Positions 7,701 through 16,665 of a stretch of 64,000 bases of DNA are shown here, piece by piece. A program made the position numbers and the translations under genes. Numbering within the stretch: the stretch's first letter is position 1; each line of letters opens with the position of its first letter. This DNA comes from Magnetococcales bacterium (GTDB taxonomy: Bacteria > Pseudomonadota > Magnetococcia > Magnetococcales > JADFZT01), in contig JADFZT010000001.1 of assembly GCA_015232395.1 (NCBI GenBank), positions 87,744 through 151,743 of the forward strand, written 5' to 3'. Below the pieces are notes generated by a model. That model was given only the letters and a program-made list of their open reading frames with translations, did no database searches and was not told the origin of the DNA.

Positions 7701-9095
7701 ATGATCAATCCCTATATTTTCCGTGAATATGACATCCGTGGCGTGGCGGGCAAGGATCTGACCCGTGAGGTGGTGGAAAATCTCGGGACGGTTTTTGCCC
7801 AGCATGTCCGGGAAAACAGCCCCTCCCAGGGCACCATCAGCGTCGCCATGGGACGGGATGGCCGGGCCTCCTCTCCGGAGCTGGCCGAAGCCTTGGGTGC
7901 AGGATTGGCCAAGGGGGGGGCGGAGGTGATCGATGTGGGACTTATTCCCACACCGGGGCTCTACTATGCGACCCATCATTTCAACACCAACGCCGCCATC
8001 ATGCTCACCGGCAGCCACAACCCCCCTGACTATAACGGCCTGAAAATGGTTCGGGAGGGCCGCCCTGTTTATGGCGATGAAATCCAGACCCTGAAAGAGC
8101 GGCTCCTGGATGGACAAGCCCGGCAAGCCCCTGGCGGCTCCATTCGTCAGGAGCCGATTTTACAGAGCTATCTCGACCGACTGGTAGAGGATTTCCAGCC
8201 GGGCCGCCCCCTCAAGGTGATCTTTGACTGCGGCAATGGCGTGGCCGGGGTCGCGGCACCGGGACTGCTGGCCAAGCTTCCCAACGTCACCGGCGAGGTA
8301 CTCTTTGCCGAAGTGGACGGCACCTTCCCCAACCACCATCCCGATCCCACGGTGGAAAAAAATCTGGCCCATCTCAAAGCCCGGGTCGCCGAGACCGGTG
8401 CCGATGTGGGGATCGCCTATGATGGCGATGGCGACCGCATTGGGGCTGTGGATGAGGCTGGGCGGGTGATCTGGGGGGATCGGATGATGATTCTCTTTGC
8501 CCGGGCGATTCTCAAGAAAAAACCGGGGGCGACGGTGATCGGGGATGTCAAATGTTCCCAGCTGCTCTTCGATGCGGTCAACGCCGCTGGGGGCGAGGCG
8601 ATCATGTGGAAGACCGGCCACTCCCTGGTCAAAGCCAAGATGAAGGAGACCGGGGCTGCGGTAGGGGGAGAGATGAGCGGTCATCTCTTTTTTGCCGACC
8701 GCTACTATGGCTTCGATGATGCCCTCTATGCTGCCGTGCGCCTGATTGAGCTTTTAGCCGCCGAAACCTCGCCTCTCTCTGCCCGCCTGACCGATCTGCC
8801 CCAGGTTTATGCCACCCCGGAACTCCGGCTTTTTTGTGAGGATGAGCGCAAGTTTCAGGTGATGGAGCGCATTGCCAGCCAACAAAAAGCCGCTGGTGCG
8901 GATCTTTCCGATGTGGACGGCATTCGGGTGCGCCTGCCCGATGGCTGGTGGCTGCTTCGGGTCTCCAATACCCAGCCCGCCCTGGTGGCCCGGGTGGAAG
9001 CCCAGTCCCGGGAAAAACTCCAGGAAATCGCCAAAACCGTCGAGAAAATATTGGCGGCGGAAGGGGTTGAATTTCCCGAATGGCAGGAAGCCTGA
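7701..9095 (+). CDS. Phosphomannomutase / phosphoglucomutase
   Basis: 464 aa, alpha-D-phosphohexomutase of the AlgC type, interconverting hexose-1- and hexose-6-phosphates. I prefer ATG 7701 (MINPYIFREYDIRG) over the in-frame GTG 7692, because AGGA at 7687 is better spaced. The catalytic phosphoserine is at residue 105 in TGSHNPPDYNG, the Mg loop is DGDGDRIG, the sugar-binding loop is GGEMSGHLFF, and the C-terminal phosphate site is RVSNTQPALVARVE. With galU and ugd it forms a sugar-nucleotide supply block (glucose-1-P or mannose-1-P). Confidence 0.95.
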   Translation: MINPYIFREYDIRGVAGKDLTREVVENLGTVFAQHVRENSPSQGTISVAMGRDGRASSPELAEALGAGLAKGGAEVIDVGLIPTPGLYYATHHFNTNAAIMLTGSHNPPDYNGLKMVREGRPVYGDEIQTLKERLLDGQARQAPGGSIRQEPILQSYLDRLVEDFQPGRPLKVIFDCGNGVAGVAAPGLLAKLPNVTGEVLFAEVDGTFPNHHPDPTVEKNLAHLKARVAETGADVGIAYDGDGDRIGAVDEAGRVIWGDRMMILFARAILKKKPGATVIGDVKCSQLLFDAVNAAGGEAIMWKTGHSLVKAKMKETGAAVGGEMSGHLFFADRYYGFDDALYAAVRLIELLAAETSPLSARLTDLPQVYATPELRLFCEDERKFQVMERIASQQKAAGADLSDVDGIRVRLPDGWWLLRVSNTQPALVARVEAQSREKLQEIAKTVEKILAAEGVEFPEWQEA

Positions 9096-9132
9096 TCACA
9101 TCCACCCCCAACCGAACCCCTCCGGCCCCAAG

Positions 9133-10107
9133 ATGACCGATCCGGCCTCTCCATCGAACACACCTGAAGCCCCATCCACCCAAGTGGATCTACGGGTGGA
9201 TCTGGCGGGCGTCACCCTCAACAACCCGACGGTGCTGCTCTCCGGCTGTGTGGGCTTTGGGGAGGATCTGGCCCGCTTGGAGGGATTTGACTTTAGCTCA
9301 GTGGGGGCGATCTGTCTCAAGGGCACCACCCTCACCCCCCGTCGGGGTAATGCCCCCCACCGCCTGGCGGAAACCCCGGGTGGACTCCTCAACGCCATCG
9401 GCCTGCAAAATCCCGGTGCACGCCATGTGGTGGAGCACATTTTGCCCCGACTGGAAGGCATACCCACCCGGCTGATTGCCAACATTGCCGGCTCCAGCGT
9501 GGCGGAATATGGCGAAGTGGCGCGCATTTTTGACGACAGCCCCGTGGACGCCATCGAGGTGAACATTTCCTGCCCCAACGTCAAAGAAGGGGGGGCGGCC
9601 TTTGGTGCGGATCCCGGGGTTGCAGCCCGGGTGGTGTCAGCCGTCAAAAAAGCCACCGGCAAGCCCATCATCACCAAGCTCTCCCCCAATGTCACCTCCA
9701 TCCAGGAGATCGCCTGGGCGGTGATGGATGCGGGGAGTGATGCCCTTTCAGCCATCAACACCCTGATGGGCATGGCCATCAATATCGACAGCCGCCGACC
9801 GGTGTTGGGCAACAATCAGGGGGGGTTGTCGGGGCCTGCCATCCAACCTGTCGCACTTTTAAAGGTGTGGGAGGTCTATCAGACCGCCGCCACCCGGGGC
9901 GTCCCCATCATCGGCCAGGGGGGCATTGCCTCCAGCCGGGATGCCATCGCCTTTCTCCTGGCGGGCTCCACAGCGGTGGGGGTGGGTACGGCTCTTTTTA
10001 AAAACCCCCATGCAGCAGGGGAGATCGCCCAAGGAATCGCCACCCACCTCTCCCGGGAGGGGCTGACCCGGGTGACGGAGCTGACGGGCCGACTGCAAAC
10101 CTGGTAG
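9133..10107 (+). CDS. pyrD: Dihydroorotate dehydrogenase, class 1B type
   Basis: 324 aa. It oxidises dihydroorotate to orotate in pyrimidine synthesis. ATG 9133 is chosen because it gives a near-standard length with a short Pro/Ser/Thr-rich leader; the open frame upstream overlaps the mutase gene. The class 1 signature NISCPNVKEGG and the FMN-phosphate segments GQGGIASSRDAIAFLLAG and GVGTALF are clear. Class 1B enzymes normally work with the electron-transfer subunit PyrK, which is not adjacent here. It follows the mutase by 37 bp. Confidence 0.93.
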   Translation: MTDPASPSNTPEAPSTQVDLRVDLAGVTLNNPTVLLSGCVGFGEDLARLEGFDFSSVGAICLKGTTLTPRRGNAPHRLAETPGGLLNAIGLQNPGARHVVEHILPRLEGIPTRLIANIAGSSVAEYGEVARIFDDSPVDAIEVNISCPNVKEGGAAFGADPGVAARVVSAVKKATGKPIITKLSPNVTSIQEIAWAVMDAGSDALSAINTLMGMAINIDSRRPVLGNNQGGLSGPAIQPVALLKVWEVYQTAATRGVPIIGQGGIASSRDAIAFLLAGSTAVGVGTALFKNPHAAGEIAQGIATHLSREGLTRVTELTGRLQTW

Positions 10108-10207
10108 TCCACCGCTTCCCCACTTTGAGCCACCACCACGACCGCGACTACTACCACGACCAATCGAACCACGAACCACCCTCACCCAGCCATCAAAAGG
10201 AAACAAC

Positions 10208-11131
10208 ATGCGGGTATTGCTTGCCGAACCCAGGGGTTTTTGTGCCGGTGTGGAGCGGGCCATCGCCATCGTTGAAAAAGCCCTGGAAAAATTTGGCCCC
10301 CCCATTCACGTCCGCCACGAAATCGTCCACAACCGCTGGGTGGTGGAGGATCTCCGGCGTAAGGGCGCGATCTTCGTGCCGGAGCTGGATGCGGTGCCCG
10401 ACGGTGCCACAGTGATTTTTTCCGCCCATGGGGTCTCCAAGGAGGTCCAGTCAGAAGCCGACCGGCGGCCCCTCAGAGTGCTGGACGCCACCTGCCCCCT
10501 GGTCAGCCGGGTCCACCGGGAGGCGGAAAAATTGGATCGCAAGGGAAGCCGGGTCATTCTCATCGGCCACAAGGGACATCCAGAGGTGGAAGGCACCATG
10601 GGGCAGCTTCCCCCGGGACGGATGGAGGTGATCTCCAAGGTGGAAGAGTTGGGGGAACTATCCGAAAAACCCGACTCACCAGCTGCCTACATCACCCAGA
10701 CCACCCTCTCCCGTGATGAAACCGCCGATGTCATCGACGCCCTGAAAGAACGCTTTCCAGACATTCGGGAGCCCGCCCGGGAAGATATCTGCTACGCCAC
10801 CCAAAATCGCCAAAATGCAGTCAAAGCGCTCTCCAAAGAGTGTGATCTGATCCTGGTGCTGGGAGCCCCCAACAGCTCCAACTCCAACCGCCTGCGAGAG
10901 GTGGCCGAACGCGCCGGAACCACAGCCCACCTCATCGAATCAGCGGTGGACATTCAGCCGGAGTGGCTGGAAGGGGTCGATTGCCTGGGGGTGACGGCGG
11001 GAGCGAGTGCGCCGGAAATTTTGGTGGAAGAGTTGCTGGAAACCCTCAAAGTCCGGGATGAAGATGTCTCGTTGCTCTCTGTCAGCCAGGAGGGAATGGT
11101 GTTTCCGTTGCCGAAATCTTTGCAGGATTGA
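10208..11131 (+). CDS. ispH: 4-hydroxy-3-methylbut-2-enyl diphosphate reductase
   Basis: 307 aa, the last enzyme of the MEP isoprenoid pathway, a [4Fe-4S] protein making IPP and DMAPP. The three cluster cysteines are visible: Cys12 in PRGFCAGVERA, one in DATCPLVSRVH near residue 96, and one in ICYATQNRQ near residue 196. The catalytic Glu lies in the TQTTLS/D region and GASAPE is near the C-terminus. AAAAGGAAAC precedes the ATG. The 100-bp gap after pyrD contains a CCACNACNAC-rich stretch and no gene. Confidence 0.97.
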   Translation: MRVLLAEPRGFCAGVERAIAIVEKALEKFGPPIHVRHEIVHNRWVVEDLRRKGAIFVPELDAVPDGATVIFSAHGVSKEVQSEADRRPLRVLDATCPLVSRVHREAEKLDRKGSRVILIGHKGHPEVEGTMGQLPPGRMEVISKVEELGELSEKPDSPAAYITQTTLSRDETADVIDALKERFPDIREPAREDICYATQNRQNAVKALSKECDLILVLGAPNSSNSNRLREVAERAGTTAHLIESAVDIQPEWLEGVDCLGVTAGASAPEILVEELLETLKVRDEDVSLLSVSQEGMVFPLPKSLQD

Positions 11132-11162
11132 ATGTTTTTCTCTTTGGAAAAAGAGAAATCAG

Positions 11163-11231
11163 GAGATCAAGTTCAAAATCAAAATCAAAAGAAAAACCGT
11201 GGGGGCTCGCCCCCACACCCCCAGGGGGTTG
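11163..11231 (+). repeat. Family B hairpin repeat, copy 1, left half
   Basis: An AT-rich AAATCAAAATCAAAAGA tract leads into the hairpin GTGGGGGCTCGCCCCCAC and then CCCCCAGGGGGTT. The other half of the same element resumes at 11474 after an inserted family A repeat. The uninterrupted arrangement can be seen at 46962-47133. Confidence 0.75.
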
Positions 11232-11473
11232 TATAGCAACTCCAATCCAGAATTGGACATATGCCGTTACTCTTTTGCTGTCATTCCCGCGAATGCGGGA
11301 ATCCAGAGTGTCTGGCACGAACCTTTCCAAATCTTGCTTCACTTTCAGAGAAACACTGGCCTTTCTTGAAGATTTGGCTTTTCCTTAAGGGCAATCATCA
11401 CTCCCTGGATCCCCGCCTTCGCGGGGATGACGAGTCAGGGAAGAATGTCCAATTTTGAGATAGAACTGCTATA
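11232..11473 (+). repeat. Family A MITE-like repeat, copy 2 (nested in family B)
   Basis: Left end TATAGCAACTCCAATCCAG, right end reading CTCAAAATTGGACA on the other strand and finishing in GCTATA. It contains ATTCCCGCGAATGCGGGAAT, which matches the ATTCCC-N8-GGGAAT form of the neisserial dRS3 repeat, and CCCCGCCTTCGCGGGG. An inner pair (CCAAATCTTG / GAAGATTTGG) makes the whole element one nested inverted repeat. It interrupts a family B element. Confidence 0.9.
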
Positions 11474-11563
11474 AACCAAAATCAAAAGATTAAGATCAAA
11501 AGACAGACCTTGGGGGGAAAGAATTCCCCCCAAATCCCCCCATCTTTTTTTTTAATAGTAGAA
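11474..11563 (+). repeat. Family B hairpin repeat, copy 1, right half
   Basis: AAAATCAAAAGATTAAGATC precedes the hairpin CCTTGGGGGGAAAG / TTCCCCCC and a tail CCATCTTTTTTTTTAATAGTA. It abuts the 3' end of murJ (minus strand), so a murJ transcript would read straight into this hairpin; it may act as its transcript end. Confidence 0.75.
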
Positions 11564-13168
11564 TCACTTCTTTTTGGATCTCACAGCAGCAATCATGTCC
11601 GTCAGCTCCTTCAGCTTCAACACCCTCGCCACCCCCAGAAAAAGCACCATCCCACCCAGAATCACCGGCATGAGGAAAAGACCCTTCTCCAACGTCGTAA
11701 GCCCCCCCTGCCAATAAACCACCCTCGCCAACTCCAAAAAGGCAAACATCACCCCACTCGCCAAACACGTCTTCCAAAAGGCCGGAATCACCGCACGACT
11801 CAAAGTAAAACCCAACTTACCCCGCAAATGCTTCAAAAGCAGACCAACATTCAGAAAAGAAGCCAAACTCGAAGCCAAAGCCAACCCGGCATGCTGCAAC
11901 GGAAACATCAAAATCACATTCAAAACCATGTTGCTCAATAAACAGATGATCGCAATCCGTACCGGCGTGCGGGTATCCTTCATGGCATAAAAAGCCGGCG
12001 CAATCACCTTCACCCCGGAAAATGCAATCAACCCCACCGAATAGGCCAACAGAGCCTGGGCCGTCAACCGCGTGGTCTCAGGATCAAAAGCCCCCCGCTC
12101 AAACAACAAAGACAAAATAGGCTCCCGCAAGGCAATCAACCCCACCGTTGCAGGAATGTTGATCACCACCACCACCCGCAAAGCAAAATCCAACTCCCGC
12201 TTGAGGCCAGGGATATCCTGGTTGGCAGCTCTCGCCGAAAGCGCGGGCAATATAGCCGTCGCCATGGCAATCCCCACCAAACCCAACGGAAATTCCACCA
12301 ATCGATCAGCATAATAGAGATAAGAGATGGAGCCCGCTGGCAGCAGAGAAGCCAAAAGAATATCGAAGACCAAGTTGATCTGAGCCACCGAAACCCCCAA
12401 AATCGATGGACCCATAAGGGTTAAAATCCGCTTGATGGCAGGATGATTGGGCTCCCAGCGAAACCGAAAGGGCAACCCCAAACGCTTTAAGGCAGGCAGC
12501 TGAATAGCCAACTGCGCCACCCCCCCCAGAAAAACCCCGATGGCCAAACCCATGGCGGGTCGCTCAAAATAGGGGGCGATCACCAAAGCGCCCAAAATCA
12601 AAAAAACATTGAGCAAAATCGGGGTGGCGGCAGGCAATGCAAAACGCCGATGGCTGTTGAGAATCCCCCCGGCCAAGGCCACGAGGGAAATTAAACCGAT
12701 ATAGGGAAAAGTAATCCGTGTCAGATCGATGGTAAGCTGATATTTTTCGGCATCGTCCACAAACCCCGGTGCTGATATCATGATCAACAACGGCATGATC
12801 ACCTGCCCCACCATCACCACGACGGTCAGTGCCAGGGTGAGCAGGGTAAACACCGCTTGGGCTGCCCGACGGGTTTCACGCTCATCCCCCCGGGCCAGAT
12901 AATCACTGAAAACCGGAACAAAAGCAGTGCCAAAGGCTCCCTCAGCGAACAGGCGCCGCAAAAAATTTGGCAGCTTCAAAGCGACAAAAAAAGCGTCTGC
13001 GCCCATGCCTGCACCAAAGCCCCGGGCAATCACCACATCCCGGGCAAAGCCCATAATCCGGGAAAGCAGGGTATAAAAACTGATGGTCCCCACCGCTCGC
13101 AACAGACGACGGCCAGGCCCTTTGGCGGCGGAAATGGGGGAGGAGGGGGCAGATTTTGGGTCGGTCAT
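11564..13168 (-). CDS. murJ: Lipid II flippase MurJ
   Basis: 534 aa integral membrane protein of the MOP/MVF superfamily, with about 14 hydrophobic segments. It flips lipid II across the inner membrane for peptidoglycan synthesis. SFYTLLSRIMGFARDVVIAR is the conserved N-terminal TM1 region with the essential arginines. The start at ATG 13168 has only a weak G-rich upstream site. It is divergent from rpsT, the usual murJ/rpsT arrangement in many proteobacteria. The last roughly 500 bp of the gene have an unusual base composition: the coding strand is G/T-rich and C-poor (see findings). Confidence 0.95.
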   Translation of the reverse strand: MTDPKSAPSSPISAAKGPGRRLLRAVGTISFYTLLSRIMGFARDVVIARGFGAGMGADAFFVALKLPNFLRRLFAEGAFGTAFVPVFSDYLARGDERETRRAAQAVFTLLTLALTVVVMVGQVIMPLLIMISAPGFVDDAEKYQLTIDLTRITFPYIGLISLVALAGGILNSHRRFALPAATPILLNVFLILGALVIAPYFERPAMGLAIGVFLGGVAQLAIQLPALKRLGLPFRFRWEPNHPAIKRILTLMGPSILGVSVAQINLVFDILLASLLPAGSISYLYYADRLVEFPLGLVGIAMATAILPALSARAANQDIPGLKRELDFALRVVVVINIPATVGLIALREPILSLLFERGAFDPETTRLTAQALLAYSVGLIAFSGVKVIAPAFYAMKDTRTPVRIAIICLLSNMVLNVILMFPLQHAGLALASSLASFLNVGLLLKHLRGKLGFTLSRAVIPAFWKTCLASGVMFAFLELARVVYWQGGLTTLEKGLFLMPVILGGMVLFLGVARVLKLKELTDMIAAVRSKKK

Positions 13169-13422
13169 GGGGTGTGGGGTATAAAAAACATTTGACGTGA
13201 GTCCTTCTCTTTCAATAGTCTAAGCCATTTAGATTTTTCATAAGTCGTACCAGTAAAAATTTCCGGCAGGTCAACCCTCCTTCGTGATGGATTCAAACTT
13301 CCTTCAGGATGGATCGGATGATCGGTTTTCTTCAGTGTCACGAAGAGCCAATCTTCCGAAATCAGCTTGCCGATCGGACCCAAAGCCAGAACACAAGGTA
13401 GATCAAAAGGAGCATTCGTCAA

Positions 13423-13704
13423 GTGGCCAACATCAAGTCCGCCATGAAGCGCAACCGTCAGACCATCAAGCGCACCAACCGCAACAAAGACGCTCGGTCC
13501 CGCATGCGTACCTTTCAGAAAAAAGCCGCCGACGCCATCGAAGCAGGTGATCATGGTCAGGCCATGGAAGCCCTCAGGGAGGTCAACTCCGTGCTGGCCA
13601 CCAGCGTGCGCAAGGGGGTCATTCATCGTAATCAGGCAGCCCGTCATATGAAACGGCTGAATCTGAAGGTCAAAGGATTGGCCGCAGCCGGTGCCAGCGC
13701 CTGA
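13423..13704 (+). CDS. rpsT: 30S ribosomal protein S20
   Basis: 93 aa basic protein beginning ANIKSAMKRNRQ, the hallmark of S20, which binds 16S rRNA in the small subunit. The start is GTG 13423 with AAAAGGAG upstream. GTG/TTG starts are common for rpsT and are associated with autoregulation in E. coli. It has its own terminator at 13737. The 254-bp gap to murJ holds the promoters of both genes. Confidence 0.96.
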   Translation: MANIKSAMKRNRQTIKRTNRNKDARSRMRTFQKKAADAIEAGDHGQAMEALREVNSVLATSVRKGVIHRNQAARHMKRLNLKVKGLAAAGASA

Positions 13705-13736
13705 TACGGGTGCGCAAATGTATCAAGCCTCATTCA

Positions 13737-13770
13737 AAACCGGTCGGCGCATGTCGCTGGCCGGTTTTTT
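13737..13770 (+). terminator. Rho-independent terminator after rpsT
   Basis: The inverted repeat AAAACCGGTC / GGCCGGTTTT, with an inner GGCGCATGTCGCT loop region, is followed by TTTTTT. It lies about 32 bp after the rpsT stop. Confidence 0.85.
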
Positions 13771-13922
13771 AATGCCATTTTTCCAGGGGACGTAACCTGC
13801 CAAATTATTTCGCCGAAATGAGCACGACCGCCAGTGGATTCACGTGGATGCGCCCGATTTTCGGCCAGCCGCCCCGTCAAGCCGTTCCTGTCACCCCATC
13901 CAAAGCCTCGGTTCGATAAGCC

Positions 13923-15536
13923 ATGGAATTTTCCGAACTACCCATACCCCCGGCAGTGATGGCCGGGATCGAGGCTGCCGGGTTTTCCACCTGCACCCCG
14001 ATCCAGGAGATGACCCTGCCGCTGACCATGAATGGTCACGATGTGGCGGGTCAGGCCCAGACCGGAACCGGCAAGACCGCCGCCTACCTCATCGCCTGTT
14101 TCAGCCGTATGCTGGAAACCGAGGCCAAGGAAGCCGCCGCTGCCAAGGAGGGAAATGCCAAACCCCCTCCGAAAGCAGCCAACCGCAGCCGCCCCCGCCT
14201 GCTGGTCATCGCCCCCACCCGGGAGCTGGCGGTTCAGATTGAACAGGATGCCCTGCTGTTGGGCAAGGAGACGGGCCTTTTCATCGGTGCGGTCTATGGC
14301 GGCGTGGATTATGAAAAGCAGAAAAACATGCTCACCTCGGGCAAAGTGGATGTGCTGATCGGTACCCCGGGCAGGCTCATCGACTATTTCAAGCAAAAAT
14401 TTTACAGCTGCTCCCAGGTCGAAGCGTTGGTGATTGATGAGGCGGACCGCATGTTTGACATGGGGTTTATCGCTGATCTGCGTTATCTCCTGCGTCGCCT
14501 TCCCCCGCCTGCCCAACGGATCTCCATGCTTTTTTCGGCGACCCTTTCCTATCGGGCCCAGGAGCTTTCCTACGAATACATGAACGACCCGGAGGTGATC
14601 TCCACCCCCATGGAGGCACGCACCGCCGACCAGGTAAACCAGTGTCTCTACCATGTGGAGTCCAAGCGCAAGATCAGCCTGCTGGTGGGTTTGCTGCGAA
14701 GCCATCTGACGGTGGGTGAGGATGGTGTTGTCGGGCGGGTGATGATTTTCATCAACACCAAGCGCATGGGCGAGCGTCTGGAAAACTGGTTGGAGCATAA
14801 CGGCCTTGGCTGCGGCTATCTTTCCGGTGATGTCCCCCAGGCCAAGCGGCTGAAGGTGCTCAAACGATTTCAGAATGGCGAGATGCCTGTTCTGATCGCC
14901 ACCGATGTGGCTGGCCGAGGCCTGCACATCGACGGGGTCACCCTGGTGGTCAACTATGATCTGCCGGAAAATGCCGAGGATTATGTCCATCGCATTGGCC
15001 GCACCGCCCGGGCGGGAGCCAAGGGGGATGCCATCTCTCTGGTGGATGAAGAGGGGGCCTACTGCCTGGAAGCCATTGAGGCCTATGCGGGCATCAAAAT
15101 TCCCATCAGCTGGGCGGAAGACGAAGATTTCATCAAGCTTTCCCATCCACCTCGCCGCGTCAGCTCCTATTCCCGGGATAAACGGGATGGTCGCTCAGGG
15201 GGTCGCGGTGGTCGCCCCTCAAGCGGGGGAGGAAAAGGAGGACGCCACGCCTCTGGTGGGGGTGGCTCCGGTCGCAAACGGCCTCACCACACCTCATCCA
15301 GCACCCCTCAAGAGCCAAAGCCTGCCTCCGAGAGCGCGGCAAAACCGGAATCCCACTCCCAGGGAGCCCCTCCCCCAGCCAAAAAGCAGGGGGAAGCTGC
15401 TGCCAATGCCGCGCCGGGGAGTGATCCCAACGCCGCAAAAAAGAAAAAGAAACGCCGTCGCAGACGCAAAAAACCCCAAGGTGGCGGAGAAGGCTCCGCA
15501 CCCCAAGGCACCAGCCAACCATCAGGAGGAAAGTAA
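13923..15536 (+). CDS. DEAD-box ATP-dependent RNA helicase (RhlB/RhlE type)
   Basis: 537 aa. All core motifs are present in order: Q motif CTPIQEMTLP, Walker A AQTGTGKT, PTREL, TPGRL, DEAD at about residue 172, SAT, FINTK, ATDVAGRGLH and HRIGRTARAG. After about residue 415 there is a long low-complexity tail of Gly/Ser/Arg, then Pro/Ala, ending in a Lys/Arg block (KKKKKRRRRRKK), typical of RNA-binding tails. It probably acts in mRNA decay or ribosome assembly. The start MEFSELPIPP is normal for RhlB-like proteins. secB follows 4 bp later, so they share a transcript. Confidence 0.95.
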   Translation: MEFSELPIPPAVMAGIEAAGFSTCTPIQEMTLPLTMNGHDVAGQAQTGTGKTAAYLIACFSRMLETEAKEAAAAKEGNAKPPPKAANRSRPRLLVIAPTRELAVQIEQDALLLGKETGLFIGAVYGGVDYEKQKNMLTSGKVDVLIGTPGRLIDYFKQKFYSCSQVEALVIDEADRMFDMGFIADLRYLLRRLPPPAQRISMLFSATLSYRAQELSYEYMNDPEVISTPMEARTADQVNQCLYHVESKRKISLLVGLLRSHLTVGEDGVVGRVMIFINTKRMGERLENWLEHNGLGCGYLSGDVPQAKRLKVLKRFQNGEMPVLIATDVAGRGLHIDGVTLVVNYDLPENAEDYVHRIGRTARAGAKGDAISLVDEEGAYCLEAIEAYAGIKIPISWAEDEDFIKLSHPPRRVSSYSRDKRDGRSGGRGGRPSSGGGKGGRHASGGGGSGRKRPHHTSSSTPQEPKPASESAAKPESHSQGAPPPAKKQGEAAANAAPGSDPNAAKKKKKRRRRRKKPQGGGEGSAPQGTSQPSGGK

Positions 15537-15540
15537 AACA

Positions 15541-16053
15541 ATGAGTGAATCCGGGTCCACCCCGACCCCCCCCGGGGGGCAGAGCAGCCAGCCGGTCTTT
15601 CATGTGGAAAAGGTCTATATGAAGGATTTTTCCTTCGAAAGCCCCAACGCCCCCCAGGTGTTTGGCGAGCAATCAGAGCCCAAGGTGGAGTTCAACCTGG
15701 ACACCAAATCCACCAAGATGGGTGAGGATCACTATGAGGTGATGCTCCACGTGGTGCTCAACGTCAAGCATGGTGAGACGGTGATGTTTTTGGTGGATGT
15801 GACCTATGCCGGTCTGTTCCTGCTGAAAAACTTTCCCCCGGAGCATGTCACCACCGCCATCAGCGTGGAGTGCCCCCACATTCTCTTCCCTTACATCCGG
15901 CAGGTGGTTTCCCATGCGGTGGGTGAGGGTGGCTTCAAGCCTCTGGTGCTGGATCCCATCAATTTTGCCGCCGTCTTCCATCAAGCCCAGCAGAAAAAAG
16001 CGGCCCAGGCGCAAAATCAGTCCTACGCCGACAGCAACCCCCTCGCCCAGTAG
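15541..16053 (+). CDS. secB: Protein-export chaperone SecB
   Basis: 170 aa. The start is ATG 15541, directly after an excellent AGGAGGAAAG site; the frame is open upstream but that part is a shadow of the helicase. The SecB core is clear: PVFHVEKVYMKDFSFESPNA, VTYAGLF, and ECPHILFPYIRQVV with the SecA/preprotein-binding region. The C-terminus is polar without the Zn-binding SecA motif. It is a tetrameric cytoplasmic chaperone that keeps preproteins unfolded for SecA. Confidence 0.96.
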   Translation: MSESGSTPTPPGGQSSQPVFHVEKVYMKDFSFESPNAPQVFGEQSEPKVEFNLDTKSTKMGEDHYEVMLHVVLNVKHGETVMFLVDVTYAGLFLLKNFPPEHVTTAISVECPHILFPYIRQVVSHAVGEGGFKPLVLDPINFAAVFHQAQQKKAAQAQNQSYADSNPLAQ

Positions 16054-16235
16054 GCTTCAAAGCGGGAGAGGTTGGTTCCCACGGGTTTGCCACGCTATTT
16101 GGTCGTACGGATAGATGTGGCAAACCCGTTGTGGAATAGCCATAAAATGGAGATATTGGATTTATTTTATATCCTGTCCCTCTTATCTTATAATTGAAAA
16201 TAGCGCACACAACGCCATGTCCCGGGGGAATACCC

Positions 16236-16296
16236 GTAGGATATGGTGAGCGAAGCGAACCGCATCAATCAAGAGTGATGTGTTGTTTTTATTTGG
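16236..16296 (+). repeat. Family C REP-like repeat, copy 3
   Basis: The core GGTGAGCGAAGCGAACCGCA is followed by TCAATCAAGAGTGATGTG and a tail similar to copy 1 at 2059. It occupies the region immediately 5' of the HicB-like gene. Confidence 0.75.
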
Positions 16297-16311
16297 AAAA
16301 AAGGCCAAACC

Positions 16312-16644
16312 ATGACCCCCATGACACACAAAGGGTACGCAGCTGGTGTCGAATACAGCGAAGAGGATGGCTGTTTTATTGGGCGGGTCGCTGGCATCAA
16401 GCCCATCATCACTTTCCATGGTGACTCGGTGGATGAGTTGCGGGAAAGATTTCATGATGCGGTTGATTTTTATCTGGAAACATGCGCCGAACAGGGAGAA
16501 AAACCCGACAAGCCCTTCTCCGGCAATATCATGGCCCGAGTGGGTCCGGATCTTCACGCCCGCGCCAAATCAATGGCCGAAGCCCATGGCCAGAGTCTGA
16601 ACCGATTTGTGACCGATGCCATTGAGCGAGCCGTCAACACCTGA
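16312..16644 (+). CDS. HicB-family antitoxin-like protein (orphan)
   Basis: 110 aa. The N-terminal half (YSEEDGCFIGRVAGI to FHDAVDFYLETC) is the RNase H-like HicB fold. The C-terminal half (SGNIMARVGPDLHARAKS, then GQSLNRFVTDAIERAV) is a ribbon-helix-helix DNA-binding domain. Such proteins normally neutralise the small mRNase HicA and repress their own operon. No HicA frame exists on either side: upstream is a family C repeat, downstream is an unrelated minus-strand gene. ATG 16321 is an alternative start; neither has a strong ribosome site. Confidence 0.8.
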   Translation: MTPMTHKGYAAGVEYSEEDGCFIGRVAGIKPIITFHGDSVDELRERFHDAVDFYLETCAEQGEKPDKPFSGNIMARVGPDLHARAKSMAEAHGQSLNRFVTDAIERAVNT

Positions 16645-16665
16645 ACAGCGGCAAAGCGCCCTCTC

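Noticed and set aside
13938-15146. A 402-codon open frame on the minus strand
   Set aside because: It is antisense to the DEAD-box helicase gene, whose motifs are all present.
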